This document shows positions 36,767 through 45,347 of a stretch of 64,000 nt of DNA, in pieces. The translations under genes and the position numbers were made by a program. Positions within the stretch are counted from its first letter, which is position 1; every line of letters starts with the position of its first letter. Below the pieces are notes generated by a model. That model had not been told where the DNA came from. It saw nothing but the letters and a program-made list of their open reading frames with translations, and searched no databases. This DNA is from Chakrabartia godavariana (GTDB lineage: Bacteria > Pseudomonadota > Alphaproteobacteria > Sphingomonadales > Sphingomonadaceae), in contig RKSN01000003.1 of NCBI GenBank assembly GCA_005518185.1, positions 248,001-312,000 on the forward strand. The letters run 5' to 3'.

Positions 36767-37336
36767 ATGACGCTGGAATTGCCCGGGGACGTGACCGTCC
36801 TGTTCGTCCCCGGTCTTCGCGATCATGTCGAGGACCATTGGCAGACCCATGCCGCACGGGCGCTGCCCGGGTCGGTCACGATCGCGCCGCTGACGGCGGA
36901 CCGGCTGAGCCGGGCCGCCCGCGTGGCGGCGCTCGATGCCGCTCTCAATGATATTGAGGGCGACGTCGTGATCGCCGCGCACAGTGCCGGATGCCTGATG
37001 GTCGCACATTGGGCAGAGCACCCGACGCGGCGCATTCGCGGGGCGCTTCTGGCGACACCGGCCGACGTCGAAAACCCCCTTCCGCCGGGCTATCCGACGT
37101 CGGCAGAGCTGGCCGATGGCGGCTGGTGCCCGATCGCGCGGCCGACCTTGCCTTTTCCGGCGATCGTGGTCGCAAGCCGCAATGATCCGCTCGGCAGCTT
37201 TGAACGTATCGCCGCACTGGCGCAGGACTGGGGCGCAACGCTGCAGGACGGCGGCGAGATCGGCCATCTCAATCCGCCAGCCGGTTTCGGCCCTTGGCCG
37301 GAGGGACTGGGACTGATCGCGAAGCTCGCCGGATAG
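36767..37336 (+). CDS. RBBP9/YdeN-type alpha/beta hydrolase
   Basis: 189 residues, a minimal alpha/beta hydrolase without a cap. The nucleophile is Ser in AAHSAGCLM, the acid Asp in VASRNDPLGSF and the His in GGEIGHLN. FVPGLRDHVEDHWQTH is the typical RBBP9/YdeN front. It starts 1 bp after the BKACE stop codon and is surely co-transcribed. A serine esterase or thioesterase role in the same pathway is inferred, perhaps hydrolysing a CoA ester or lactone. Confidence 0.88.
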   Translation: MTLELPGDVTVLFVPGLRDHVEDHWQTHAARALPGSVTIAPLTADRLSRAARVAALDAALNDIEGDVVIAAHSAGCLMVAHWAEHPTRRIRGALLATPADVENPLPPGYPTSAELADGGWCPIARPTLPFPAIVVASRNDPLGSFERIAALAQDWGATLQDGGEIGHLNPPAGFGPWPEGLGLIAKLAG

Positions 37337-37359
37337 AGCGGGCCGCAAGGGGAGGACCA

Positions 37360-38643
37360 ATGGCAGCGCCGATCAACCTTGAAGGATCAGGAGAAGGTCC
37401 GGCTGCGCCGACGGCCTATGGCTGGCTGGTATTTGCGCTGAGCTTCGGCCTGCTGATCTCCGACTATATGGCCCGGCAGGTGCTTAATGCCGTCTTCCCC
37501 CTGCTGAAGGCGGAATGGGGCCTGCTCGACAGTCAGCTTGGCCTGCTGTCGGGCGTTGTCGCCGTCATGGTTGGCCTGTTCACCTTCCCGATATCGCTTG
37601 CGGCCGACCGATGGGGACGCGTCCGCAGCTTGACGCTGATGGCGATCCTGTGGAGCGTGGCGACACTCTTTTGCGCCTATGCTCAGGGCTTTTATCCGAT
37701 GCTGGCCGGTCGCGCCCTCGTGGGTCTGGGGGAGGCCGCCTATGGCAGCGTCGGGATTGCCGTGGTGGTCAGCGTCTTTCCCCGCCGCCTGCGCGCCACG
37801 CTGTCGGCTGCCTTCATGGCCGGCGGCATATTCGGGCAGATCCTGGGCGTCGCAATTGGCGCGCAGATTGCGGCCAGCCATGGCTGGCGTGAGGCCTTTC
37901 TTGTCATCGGCGCCAGCGGCCTCGCTTTGGGCATTGCCTATCCGCTGTTCGTGCGGGAACGGCGGGTGCAGGCGCTCGCCGGTTTCAATCCGGAAAGAGA
38001 AGGGCTTCCCCTTTCCGCAGCGCTTCGTGCGCTTGTCGCCTCGCGCTCGGTGCGTCTGGCCTATATCGGCAGCGGGCTGCAGATGTTTGCCGCAGGCGCC
38101 TTGCCCGCCTGGCTTCCGAGCTTCTTCAACCGCTATTATGCCCTTCCGGTCGACAAGGCCGGTCGCCTGTCTGCGCTGCTTCTGCTGATGTGCGGTGCCG
38201 GGATGATCCTGTGCGGGATGCTGAGCGACCGGATCGCCCGCGACGCGCCGGAGAAAAAGATCACGCTTGCCATGGGCTACAGCCTTGGATCGGCGCTTTG
38301 CATCGGGCTGTCGTTCCAGCTGCCGCCCGGCATCGCGCAACTCATCCTTCTGGGGCTGGGCATGTTTCTTGTGGCGGGCACGACAGGCCCCGCCGGCGCA
38401 ATGGTCGCAAACCTGACGCCGCTGGTCGTCCATGGCTCGGCCTTTGCCACGCTGACGCTGGCCAACAACCTCCTTGGCCTTGCGCCCGGCCCGATCCTGA
38501 CCGGGCGCGTTGCCGACAGCACCGGCCTGCTCCACGCGCTGCAGCTGCTGCCGATCCCCTGTATCGCTGCAGCCCTCGCTTATGCCGCCATGCGGCGCAG
38601 CTATCTGGCAGACCTGCCCACGTCCGCTTCAAAGGACCAATAA
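37360..38643 (+). CDS. Major facilitator superfamily transporter A
   Basis: 427 residues with 12 predicted helices. The ISLAADRWGRVRSL segment after helix 2 fits the MFS loop 2-3 motif (GxxxDRxGRR) and LVGLGEAAYGSVG the motif in helix 4. Composition resembles anion:cation symporters that import organic acids (ACS/ExuT-like). A GGAGG box precedes the ATG. Within the rightward operon it is the likely inner-membrane importer of the substrate. Confidence 0.88.
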   Translation: MAAPINLEGSGEGPAAPTAYGWLVFALSFGLLISDYMARQVLNAVFPLLKAEWGLLDSQLGLLSGVVAVMVGLFTFPISLAADRWGRVRSLTLMAILWSVATLFCAYAQGFYPMLAGRALVGLGEAAYGSVGIAVVVSVFPRRLRATLSAAFMAGGIFGQILGVAIGAQIAASHGWREAFLVIGASGLALGIAYPLFVRERRVQALAGFNPEREGLPLSAALRALVASRSVRLAYIGSGLQMFAAGALPAWLPSFFNRYYALPVDKAGRLSALLLLMCGAGMILCGMLSDRIARDAPEKKITLAMGYSLGSALCIGLSFQLPPGIAQLILLGLGMFLVAGTTGPAGAMVANLTPLVVHGSAFATLTLANNLLGLAPGPILTGRVADSTGLLHALQLLPIPCIAAALAYAAMRRSYLADLPTSASKDQ

Positions 38644-38644
38644 T

Positions 38645-39640
38645 ATGGACAATGTCACAACCACAGCGCGCGGTTTGGCGCCTGGTCTCGGCATCGCTTT
38701 GGTGATTGCGGCGGCGGCGACGTTCCTGTCGGAGCATTATACCGCGCCGGTGATGCTCTATGCCCTGCTGCTCGGCATGGCCTTCAACTTCGTGACCGAA
38801 GCCGAGCGCACGCGCGGCGGGATCGAATTTGCCTCCAAGGGTCTGTTGCGGATCGGCGTTGCCCTGCTCGGCCTGAGGATCGGCTGGGATCAGGTGACGT
38901 CGCTTGGCCTTGGGCCGGTGCTGATGGTCGTCGCCCTGGTTGCCGGGACGATCCTCGTGTCGGTCGGCCTTGCCCGCCTCATGGGGTTCAATCCGCTGTT
39001 CGGCTTCCTGTCGGGCGGTGCGACCGCGATTTGCGGCGCTTCGGCGGCGCTGGCGCTGTCCGCCGCACTTCCTCCGCATGAGCGCAAGGAACAGGCGACC
39101 CTGTTCACGGTGATCGGCGTCTCGGCCTTCTCCACTCTTGCCATGATCGCTTACCCGGTCATCGCCCATGCGGTGGGCCTTTCCAATCATCAGGCCGGTG
39201 TCTTCATCGGGGCGACGATCCATGATGTCGCACAGGTCGTCGGCGCAGGCTATGCCATCTCCACCGATGCGGGTGACACTGCGACCATCGTCAAGCTGCT
39301 GCGTGTCGCGATGCTTCTGCCCGTGATCCTCGTCGCCGGGCAGATCACCCGCAGCTCAACCGCGGAAGGGACCACCCGCCCGCCGCTGCTGCCCTGGTTC
39401 GTCGTCGCTTTCATCGCGCTCGTCATTCTCAACAGCGTCGTCGCCTTGCCCAAGCCCGTCACCGATTTCGGAAATGACCTCTCCCGCTGGTGCCTTGTCA
39501 CGTCGATTGCGGCGATCGGCGTGAAGACGCAGCTTGGCGAAATCGTGAAGGTCGGGCTGAAGCCCGTCATCCTCATGGCGATCGAAACCGTGCTGCTCGC
39601 AGGCGCAGTTCTGATCCTGCTAAAGACAGGGCTGGTGTGA
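38645..39640 (+). CDS. YeiH/UPF0324 family putative sulfate or sulfite exporter
   Basis: 331 residues with about ten helices. The block FLSGGATAICGASAALALSA and GATIHDVAQVVGAGYAIS are hallmarks of the YeiH family (PF03601), members of which are linked to export of sulfite/sulfate from sulfonate breakdown. It starts 1 bp after the MFS stop. In an operon with a TauD-like enzyme this points to a sulfur-containing substrate, which remains inference. Its last codons overlap the tandem AraC site of the receptor gene. Confidence 0.88.
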   Translation: MDNVTTTARGLAPGLGIALVIAAAATFLSEHYTAPVMLYALLLGMAFNFVTEAERTRGGIEFASKGLLRIGVALLGLRIGWDQVTSLGLGPVLMVVALVAGTILVSVGLARLMGFNPLFGFLSGGATAICGASAALALSAALPPHERKEQATLFTVIGVSAFSTLAMIAYPVIAHAVGLSNHQAGVFIGATIHDVAQVVGAGYAISTDAGDTATIVKLLRVAMLLPVILVAGQITRSSTAEGTTRPPLLPWFVVAFIALVILNSVVALPKPVTDFGNDLSRWCLVTSIAAIGVKTQLGEIVKVGLKPVILMAIETVLLAGAVLILLKTGLV

Positions 39641-39670
39641 CACGGATTGCAAAAACTGTGTCGCCAAATG
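39638..39670 (+). promoter_or_regulatory. Tandem AraC-type binding site upstream of the TonB receptor
   Basis: Half-sites TGACACGGATTG (39638-39649) and TGTCGCCAAATG (39659-39670), 21 bp start to start, 64 nt before the start codon 39735. The stretch after the second half-site (TGTGAAAAA ... GGACCCGC) also matches the site at 33747-33779 (TGTGAAAAA ... GAACCCGC). A CTATTT -10 candidate begins 36 bp after the second half-site starts. Confidence 0.7.
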
Positions 39671-39708
39671 TGAAAAAATGATGGTCGGACCCGCCTATTT
39701 CCGGCGCA

Positions 39709-39720
39709 CCTAAATTTAGG
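39709..39720. promoter_or_regulatory. Perfect palindrome in the receptor leader
   Basis: CCTAAATTTAGG, a perfect 12-bp palindrome, ends within the ribosome-binding site (GGGGAGGAG) of the receptor gene. It may be an operator or a small leader hairpin that affects translation. Confidence 0.35.
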
Positions 39721-39734
39721 GGAGGAGTACCATC

Positions 39735-42024
39735 ATGTCCTTGAAGTCACGCGCCCAGCGCGCAAGCCTGTTCGCCATTTCCGCCGCCCTCATGTGCCAT
39801 GCACCAGCCCGTGCGCAGGACGCCAGCACCGCCGATGCGAGCGCGGACAGTGGCGAAATCATCGTCACGGCGCAAAAGCGCGCCGAGAGCGTCCAGGCCG
39901 TGCCGATCTCGATCGCGGCGTTCAGCGGCGCCTCGCTCGACAAGGCGAGCGTCGTCACCATTCTTGACCTCGGCAAGGTTGCAACCAACTTCCAGTCGGT
40001 CCGCTCGTCCAACACAGGCTCGACCCGGATCGGCATTCGCGGCGTCGGATCGCTGGCCAACACGCTCATCGAACCGAGCGTCGCGGTGTTCATGGATGGC
40101 GTCTATGTCCCGCGCTCCGGCTCCATCCTCGGGTCATTCCTCGACATTGAAGGCGTCGAAGTGCTGCGCGGACCGCAGGGCACGCTGTTCGGCCGCAACG
40201 CGAGCGTGGGCGCGTTGTCGCTGCGCAGCGCGCTCCCCAAGGACACATTCTCAGGCGCCGTCAGTGCCGAACTTGGGTCGTTTGACAGGTACAAGCTGTC
40301 GGGCCACGTCAACGTGCCCCTGGCGGACAATCTCGCCCTGCGGGTCGCTGGCATGGGCCAGTGGTACAAGGGGCCCTGGCACAACAAGCTTGATGGCAAA
40401 CGTTATGGCGGATCTGACGACATGGCGTTCCGCGCGACCCTCAAGGCCGATCTTGGCAGGGTCGAGTGGGTCTTGCGCGCGGACTATACAAAGCTCGACG
40501 GCGATGGCGTCGCCAATTTCGACTTTGACCCCGCCTCGGTAAGCCCGGCACGCCTCGCCTTTCTCCAAGCGGCCTTTGCAGGCGGTCCGGATACCAACCT
40601 CAAAGACCGCAACATGAACCAGTTCATGGCCACCGGCCTTGTCGACAAGAATTGGGGGGTCTCCAGCACCGCGTCCCTGGATGTCGGCGCCTCAACCCTG
40701 AAGCTGATCGACAGCTATCGCGTGTGGAAGAATGATCAGCTCGATGGCGACGTCATCTACCTGCCGATCAGCCTCGCATCGCGTCGCAGCCTGTTCGACT
40801 CCAAGAGCCAGAACCATGAGTTGCAGTTCATCTCGCCGGAGAAGCAATGGCTGGGCGGCAAGTTCGACATGGTCGCCGGAGCCTATTATTTCGAAGAAGA
40901 TTTCGGCCTGGGCGAGCAGCTCAACATGGGGAGCAGCTTCTGCGGCGTCCTCGTGCCGGCAGGCCCCGGGCGCACGGCCTGCGCGAGCTATTACACCACG
41001 ACTGGCGGCGTCGCTGCGACCAATCAGGACGTCTTCCAGAATGTGAAGAGCATTGCCCTTTATGGTCAGGGCAATCTCCATCTGTCGGACAAGTTCACCG
41101 TGACGCTCGGCGGACGCTGGACCAACGACAAGAAGCGCGGCACCTACCGGCAGGCCTCAAGCCCGTTCACGCAGGCGCTGCGCGCGACCGAAAACCTGAC
41201 CTATCCGGGGATCAGCGAAGGCCGCTTCACCTATCGTGTCAGCCTGAATTACAAGCCGACCGAGGATGTCCTCATCTTTGCCAACCATTCAACCGGTTAC
41301 AAGTCGGCCGGGTATAACTCCGGCGGCGGCACGCCGTCGCTGTCGACCTTCGATGCCAATGGCAACCTCGTCGCCACCCGCCGCCTTTTCGACCGCGAGA
41401 CGGTGAAGAACTATGAACTGGGCTTCAAGTCGAGCTGGCTCGACCGCGCGCTGAAGTTCAACACGACGTTCTATCGCATGGACATTGCGGGCTTTCAGGA
41501 TCGCGCCTTTGATGGCGTCAGCTTCATTGTCCGCAATGCAGGCAATCTGCGCCAGCAGGGCGCCGAGGTCGATCTGACGATGGCACCGTCGCGCGATCTC
41601 TCGGTGACAGGCTCATTCGCCTATCTTGATTCCAAGTTCACCCGCTTCGCCAATGCCTCCAACCTGCCCGGGCTTCCCGGTACGCAGAACCTGACGGGGA
41701 AGCCGAACACCTTCTCACCCAAATGGTCAGGCAATGTTGCGCTGGACTGGACGCGTGATCTGGGGGCGAGTGGTATGAACGTGGCCATGAACGCAAATGT
41801 CAGCTTCGTGTCAGACCAGTTCGTCGGCACCGTCAATGACGCCAACCCGCAATCGCGTGCCGATGGCTATGCGCTGCTCGGCGCATTACTGGCCGCTGTC
41901 GGTCTACCAGCCGCTGGGCGGCGCCCTCGGGCTGAACAACACGGTGTTCCCCGGCAGCACGGCCAACCGCATCCAGGCAAATGAACCGCGTACATTCGGG
42001 GCATCGGCCACGATCCGGTTCTGA
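39735..42024 (+). pseudogene. TonB-dependent receptor, disrupted near the C-terminus
   Basis: Signal peptide (MSLKSRAQRASLFAISAAL...), plug domain (IIVTAQKRAESVQAVPIS, GVEVLRGPQGTLFGRNA) and a 22-strand barrel typical of outer-membrane substrate importers of the FecA-like/PF00593 type. The frame is intact to about 41880 (715 residues, ending DGYALLG). From 41881 the correct sequence continues in the +1 frame (AHYWPLSVYQPLGG ... TFGASATIRF) to the stop at 42024. About 25 residues that normally lie here, including the conserved NLTDxxY strand, are missing, so a deletion with frameshift is more likely than a single-base error. The read-through ORF ends at 41984 with an unrelated tail. Confidence 0.85.
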
Positions 42025-42033
42025 CGCGGAACA

Positions 42034-42073
42034 GAGGCCACCTGGCAGCGCGAGGGCGTTGCCAGGTGGCCTC
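42034..42073. terminator. Strong hairpin between convergent operons
   Basis: Perfect 14-bp stem GAGGCCACCTGGCA/TGCCAGGTGGCCTC with a 12-nt loop, between the receptor gene and the convergent hydrolase operon. It has no T-tract but is symmetrical and can act for both strands. Confidence 0.75.
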
Positions 42074-42138
42074 CGGCAATTTGGACAAGGCCTCGCCAGT
42101 GCGTACAGCGGACGAAGCGGACGTCCGCCCCACGCGGG

Positions 42139-43134
42139 TTACAGGTGCGCCGCCTGCGCCTTGAGGAAGGGGATCAGCAGCGCCGAGACCGCCTCCGGGC
42201 TCTCTTCCGGCGCCCCGTGCCCGACGCCCTCCAGAAGATGCCTGGCCACCAGGCCCGAATAGAATTGATCCATGCCGTCATATAGCGGCTGCATGATTTG
42301 CAGCGCGGGGTCCAATGCGCCGCCGATGAAGAGGCAGGGCTGGCGCACGGGCTGTCCCGCCCAATCGGCGGTCAGATCCCAATTCCGGTCGCGGCAGCGA
42401 TAATGGCCGAGCGGCGCGGCAAAGCCGCCTTTGCCATATTGCCGGACATATTCTCCGAACGCCTGATCGCCGAGCCAGCGGGGGACGATGCCCGGATCGG
42501 GCAAGGTGTCGAGCACGGTTTCACCCGGCATCACGAACAGGCGCCACCGCTGATCGCCTTTTGCTTCGCCCGAAATGGCGTGATGGATCGACCGCAGCGA
42601 GACCGCGATATCCCGGTCCAGCTCTGCCTCGGCGAGGCCCGGCTGCTGGAAATAATGGTGATAGAAGCGCCCGCCGGTCTGCGCCTCCATCGCCGCCCAG
42701 ACGTCGCTGGGGCGCTGCGCCTCGCGCGGGCCGACGACGGTGCTGACAAGGGCAAGGGCCGGGAACAGATCGGGCCGCGACCGGGCGGCGGCGTTGGCGA
42801 CCCAGGCCCCCAGATCATGTCCGACCAGCAGCGCACGGGGTTCTCCCACGGCGGAAAGCAGGGCGACAACATCGTCGGCACTCTGGAGGATGGTATAATC
42901 CTCGACTGCCGCGGGTTTCGAGCTTTCGCCAAAGCCGCGAATGTCGGGCGCGACCACCCGGAAGCCCGCCGCTGCAAGCGCTGCGACCTGATGACGCCAT
43001 TCAAACCAGGTGTAGGGAAAGCCATGCAGCAGGATGACGAGTGGCCCGCTGCCTTCCTCGACATAATGGATGGTGATGCCGTTGGCCTCGACCATGCGAT
43101 GCGTGAAAGAGGCGGGGTCGTTCACAGTGTGCAT
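42139..43134 (-). CDS. Epoxide hydrolase-like alpha/beta hydrolase 1
   Basis: 331 residues. Oxyanion motif HGFPYTWFEWR, nucleophile Asp in GHDLGAWVANAAAR, a cap-domain Tyr in HYRCRDRNWD and the catalytic His in GVGHGAPEE. An Asp nucleophile with a cap Tyr points to epoxide hydrolase chemistry over ester hydrolysis. Last gene of the leftward operon; the next hydrolase lies 4 bp upstream. A product epoxide or halide is the likely target; substrate unknown. Confidence 0.88.
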   Translation of the reverse strand: MHTVNDPASFTHRMVEANGITIHYVEEGSGPLVILLHGFPYTWFEWRHQVAALAAAGFRVVAPDIRGFGESSKPAAVEDYTILQSADDVVALLSAVGEPRALLVGHDLGAWVANAAARSRPDLFPALALVSTVVGPREAQRPSDVWAAMEAQTGGRFYHHYFQQPGLAEAELDRDIAVSLRSIHHAISGEAKGDQRWRLFVMPGETVLDTLPDPGIVPRWLGDQAFGEYVRQYGKGGFAAPLGHYRCRDRNWDLTADWAGQPVRQPCLFIGGALDPALQIMQPLYDGMDQFYSGLVARHLLEGVGHGAPEESPEAVSALLIPFLKAQAAHL

Positions 43135-43138
43135 GATG

Positions 43139-43987
43139 TCAGGCCTGCGTGAAATGCTTCAGGACTTCGGCGGCGACGAAGTCGGGGCGTTCTTCGGGGA
43201 TCCAGTGGCCGCAGTCGCTGGCGACCCCGCCCGTCACATGGTCGGCCACGCGGGCCCAGCTTTCCATCGCCGTCATGCCGCGACCGCGCGTCGCCGGATC
43301 GCCACCATAGACGAGGATCGGCATGGTCAGGCGCTTGCCCGCTGCGCGAAAGGCCTCTGTGTCGGCAATGTCCTGCGGCACGGCACGGTAATAGTTGAAC
43401 CCGGCCGTCATCGCGCCCGGCGCGCTATAGGCGCGGACATATTCGGCCTGCGCCTTTTCGCTGATCGCGTCGGGCTTCGCCCCTGCAAAGCGGTAGAAGA
43501 AGCGGAGATAGATGTCCTCGCGGCCCTCGGTCAGGGCTTCGGGCAGACCCGGCAGGCCGTGAAAGCCGAAGTGCCAGCGGCCATGATGTTCGATCGGTCC
43601 GCCATCGCCCAGCACGGGCGCGTCAAAGATCGCCATCGCCTGTACCCGCTCCGGAAACTGCGCGGCGAGCGCGAAGGCAACCGGGCCGCCCCAATCATGC
43701 GCAACCACGCGGAAGCGGGCGTGGCCGAGCGCGGTCATCAATTCGGCGATGTCGCGGGCGACCGTCTTCTTGTCATAGCCGCCCTCTGGCCGACTGCTGT
43801 CGCAAAGGCCGCGCATGTCCGGTGCGACAAGCGCGAAATGCGGGGCGAGCAGCGGCATGACGTCCCGCCACATATACCAGGTCTGGGGCCAGCCGTGCAG
43901 CAGCACGACCGGATACCCCTGACCCGCTGTCACATAATGCAGCCGGACGTCCGTCAGATCCGCAAAATGATGGGCGATGCCCGACAT
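43139..43987 (-). CDS. Epoxide hydrolase/haloacetate dehalogenase-like alpha/beta hydrolase 2
   Basis: 282 residues. HGWPQTWYMWR, nucleophile Asp in VAHDWGGPVAFALA and His in DCGHWIPEE; the cap has HFGFHGLPGLPEALT, a pattern shared with fluoroacetate dehalogenase-like and soluble epoxide hydrolase proteins. It differs enough from hydrolase 1 to have a different substrate. Tight spacing (4 bp downstream, 6 bp upstream) places it in the leftward operon between the cupin and hydrolase 1. Confidence 0.88.
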   Translation of the reverse strand: MSGIAHHFADLTDVRLHYVTAGQGYPVVLLHGWPQTWYMWRDVMPLLAPHFALVAPDMRGLCDSSRPEGGYDKKTVARDIAELMTALGHARFRVVAHDWGGPVAFALAAQFPERVQAMAIFDAPVLGDGGPIEHHGRWHFGFHGLPGLPEALTEGREDIYLRFFYRFAGAKPDAISEKAQAEYVRAYSAPGAMTAGFNYYRAVPQDIADTEAFRAAGKRLTMPILVYGGDPATRGRGMTAMESWARVADHVTGGVASDCGHWIPEERPDFVAAEVLKHFTQA

Positions 43988-43993
43988 GCTACG

Positions 43994-44473
43994 TCAGTTG
44001 CCCTGAAAGCTGGTGACGTCGACCGGCGCCAAGCCATGGGCGGCGCAATAGTCGACATAGCGCTTGAGCATCGACTTCCAGTTCTCGACTGCCAGGATAT
44101 TGTCATTCTCGTCGAGGACGTTCCAGTCGCCGAGGACGATGTTGAGCGTGATCACGTCTTCGCCGGGTTCGGCGACCGGGGTGTGCGCGGATGCTGCCGT
44201 CTCATAGACGAAGCTTCCCGCCTTTGAGACCCAGTCATGCTCCTTGTACCGCCAGGCGCCCTGAATGGTGTAGACATGCACCGTGCCGGCATGATGGTGC
44301 TTGGGCATTTCCATGCCTGCGGGCACGCGCAGCAAGGTTGTCCACTCCCCGTTGATCGGGTTCAGCTTGATGATCTTCAGGTGCAGCTGGTCCGAATAGG
44401 GCAGGAACGGCACCCAGGGCAGCGCATCGACGTCAATCATATGGGCGCCGACGCTGTCGGAATAAAAGGTCAT
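43994..44473 (-). CDS. Cupin dioxygenase-like protein, 2,4'-dihydroxyacetophenone dioxygenase family
   Basis: 159 residues, one cupin fold. LPWVPFLPYSDQLHLKIIK, the metal motif PKHHHAGTVHVYTIQG, RYKEHDWVSKAGSFVYETA and HTPV supply the conserved His ligands. The family type enzyme cleaves a C-C bond of 2,4'-dihydroxyacetophenone with O2 using non-heme iron. In this operon it may cleave a hydroxyketone or diketone intermediate. The call rests on remembered similarity of these blocks. The upstream TauD-like gene is 25 bp away. Confidence 0.8.
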   Translation of the reverse strand: MTFYSDSVGAHMIDVDALPWVPFLPYSDQLHLKIIKLNPINGEWTTLLRVPAGMEMPKHHHAGTVHVYTIQGAWRYKEHDWVSKAGSFVYETAASAHTPVAEPGEDVITLNIVLGDWNVLDENDNILAVENWKSMLKRYVDYCAAHGLAPVDVTSFQGN

Positions 44474-44498
44474 TGCTCTCTCCTTGGTTGAGTGTGGA

Positions 44499-45347
44499 TC
44501 AGAAGGGGCGGTCGCCCTTGATGGTCGCGCGGTTCATGCGGCGGACGCAGGGCGGATAATCCATCACGGCGTAATGCTGGGTGCAGCGATTATCCCAGAT
44601 GGCGACCGAGCCCGGAGTCCAGCGCCAGCGGACCTGATATTCGGGAATGGCGGCCTGACTGGTCAGATAGCGCAGCAGTTCGCCCGATCCATTGGTGAAG
44701 TCCTGCCCCACGCGCACCCGGCTGGCGGTGTGATAATTGGTGAAGTGGGTCGTAAAGCCATTCACGAACAGCGACTTGTTGCCCGTGACCGGGTGCGTTC
44801 GCACAACGGGATGTTCGGGATCAGGATAACGGGCTTTCATGGCGAGGCGGTCTTCGGTCGGCTTGGCCGCCATGAAGCTCGCTTCCATCGAATGGCGCGC
44901 GCGCAGATCGGCAATGTCTTGCTTCACGCGGTCGGGAAGGCGTTCCCACGCCAATTCCATGTTTGCCCACATCGTGTCGCCGCCGACCGTCGGGCATTCG
45001 ACACAGCGCAGCACAGCGCCCATCGGCGGAAGTTCCCGCCAGGTGGCATCAGTATGCCAGCTGTTCTCATAGCGCTCGGGCGGGCTTTCCGGCGATTTCC
45101 AGATATGGATGATCCCGGGTTCACCCTCGGCGCTGTTGGCAAGGGGATGGTCTTCCAGTTCACCAAAGCGACGTGCGACGCTGGCGTGCTCGGCATCGGT
45201 CATGTCCTGATCGCGGAAGAACAGCACCTTGTACTTGAGCAACAGATCATTGATCGCACCGGCCATGTCATCATTGGTCCCGGCGTCGGCCAGACGAATG
45301 CCGCTGATCTGGGCGCCGAGCGCGCAGGTGAGAGGTTCGACGTTCAT
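44499..45347 (-). CDS. TauD/TfdA-family Fe(II)/2-oxoglutarate dioxygenase B
   Basis: 282 residues, exactly as long as dioxygenase A. The triad is at the same positions (H98, D100 in WHTDATW; distal His in CTQHYAVMDY). In the last 52 residues 43 are identical to A. Differences cluster in the N-terminal half (for example KSPESPPERYENSW versus KDESSPPDHYENSW), where substrate loops lie, so the two may act on different stereoisomers or successive intermediates. The start ATG overlaps the MFS stop by 4 bp. Confidence 0.93.
   Translation of the reverse strand: MNVEPLTCALGAQISGIRLADAGTNDDMAGAINDLLLKYKVLFFRDQDMTDAEHASVARRFGELEDHPLANSAEGEPGIIHIWKSPESPPERYENSWHTDATWRELPPMGAVLRCVECPTVGGDTMWANMELAWERLPDRVKQDIADLRARHSMEASFMAAKPTEDRLAMKARYPDPEHPVVRTHPVTGNKSLFVNGFTTHFTNYHTASRVRVGQDFTNGSGELLRYLTSQAAIPEYQVRWRWTPGSVAIWDNRCTQHYAVMDYPPCVRRMNRATIKGDRPF

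Noticed and set aside
41797-42024. Separate 75-residue ORF after the TonB receptor
   Set aside because: Its second half is the frameshifted receptor C-terminus and its first half a shadow, so it is not an independent gene.
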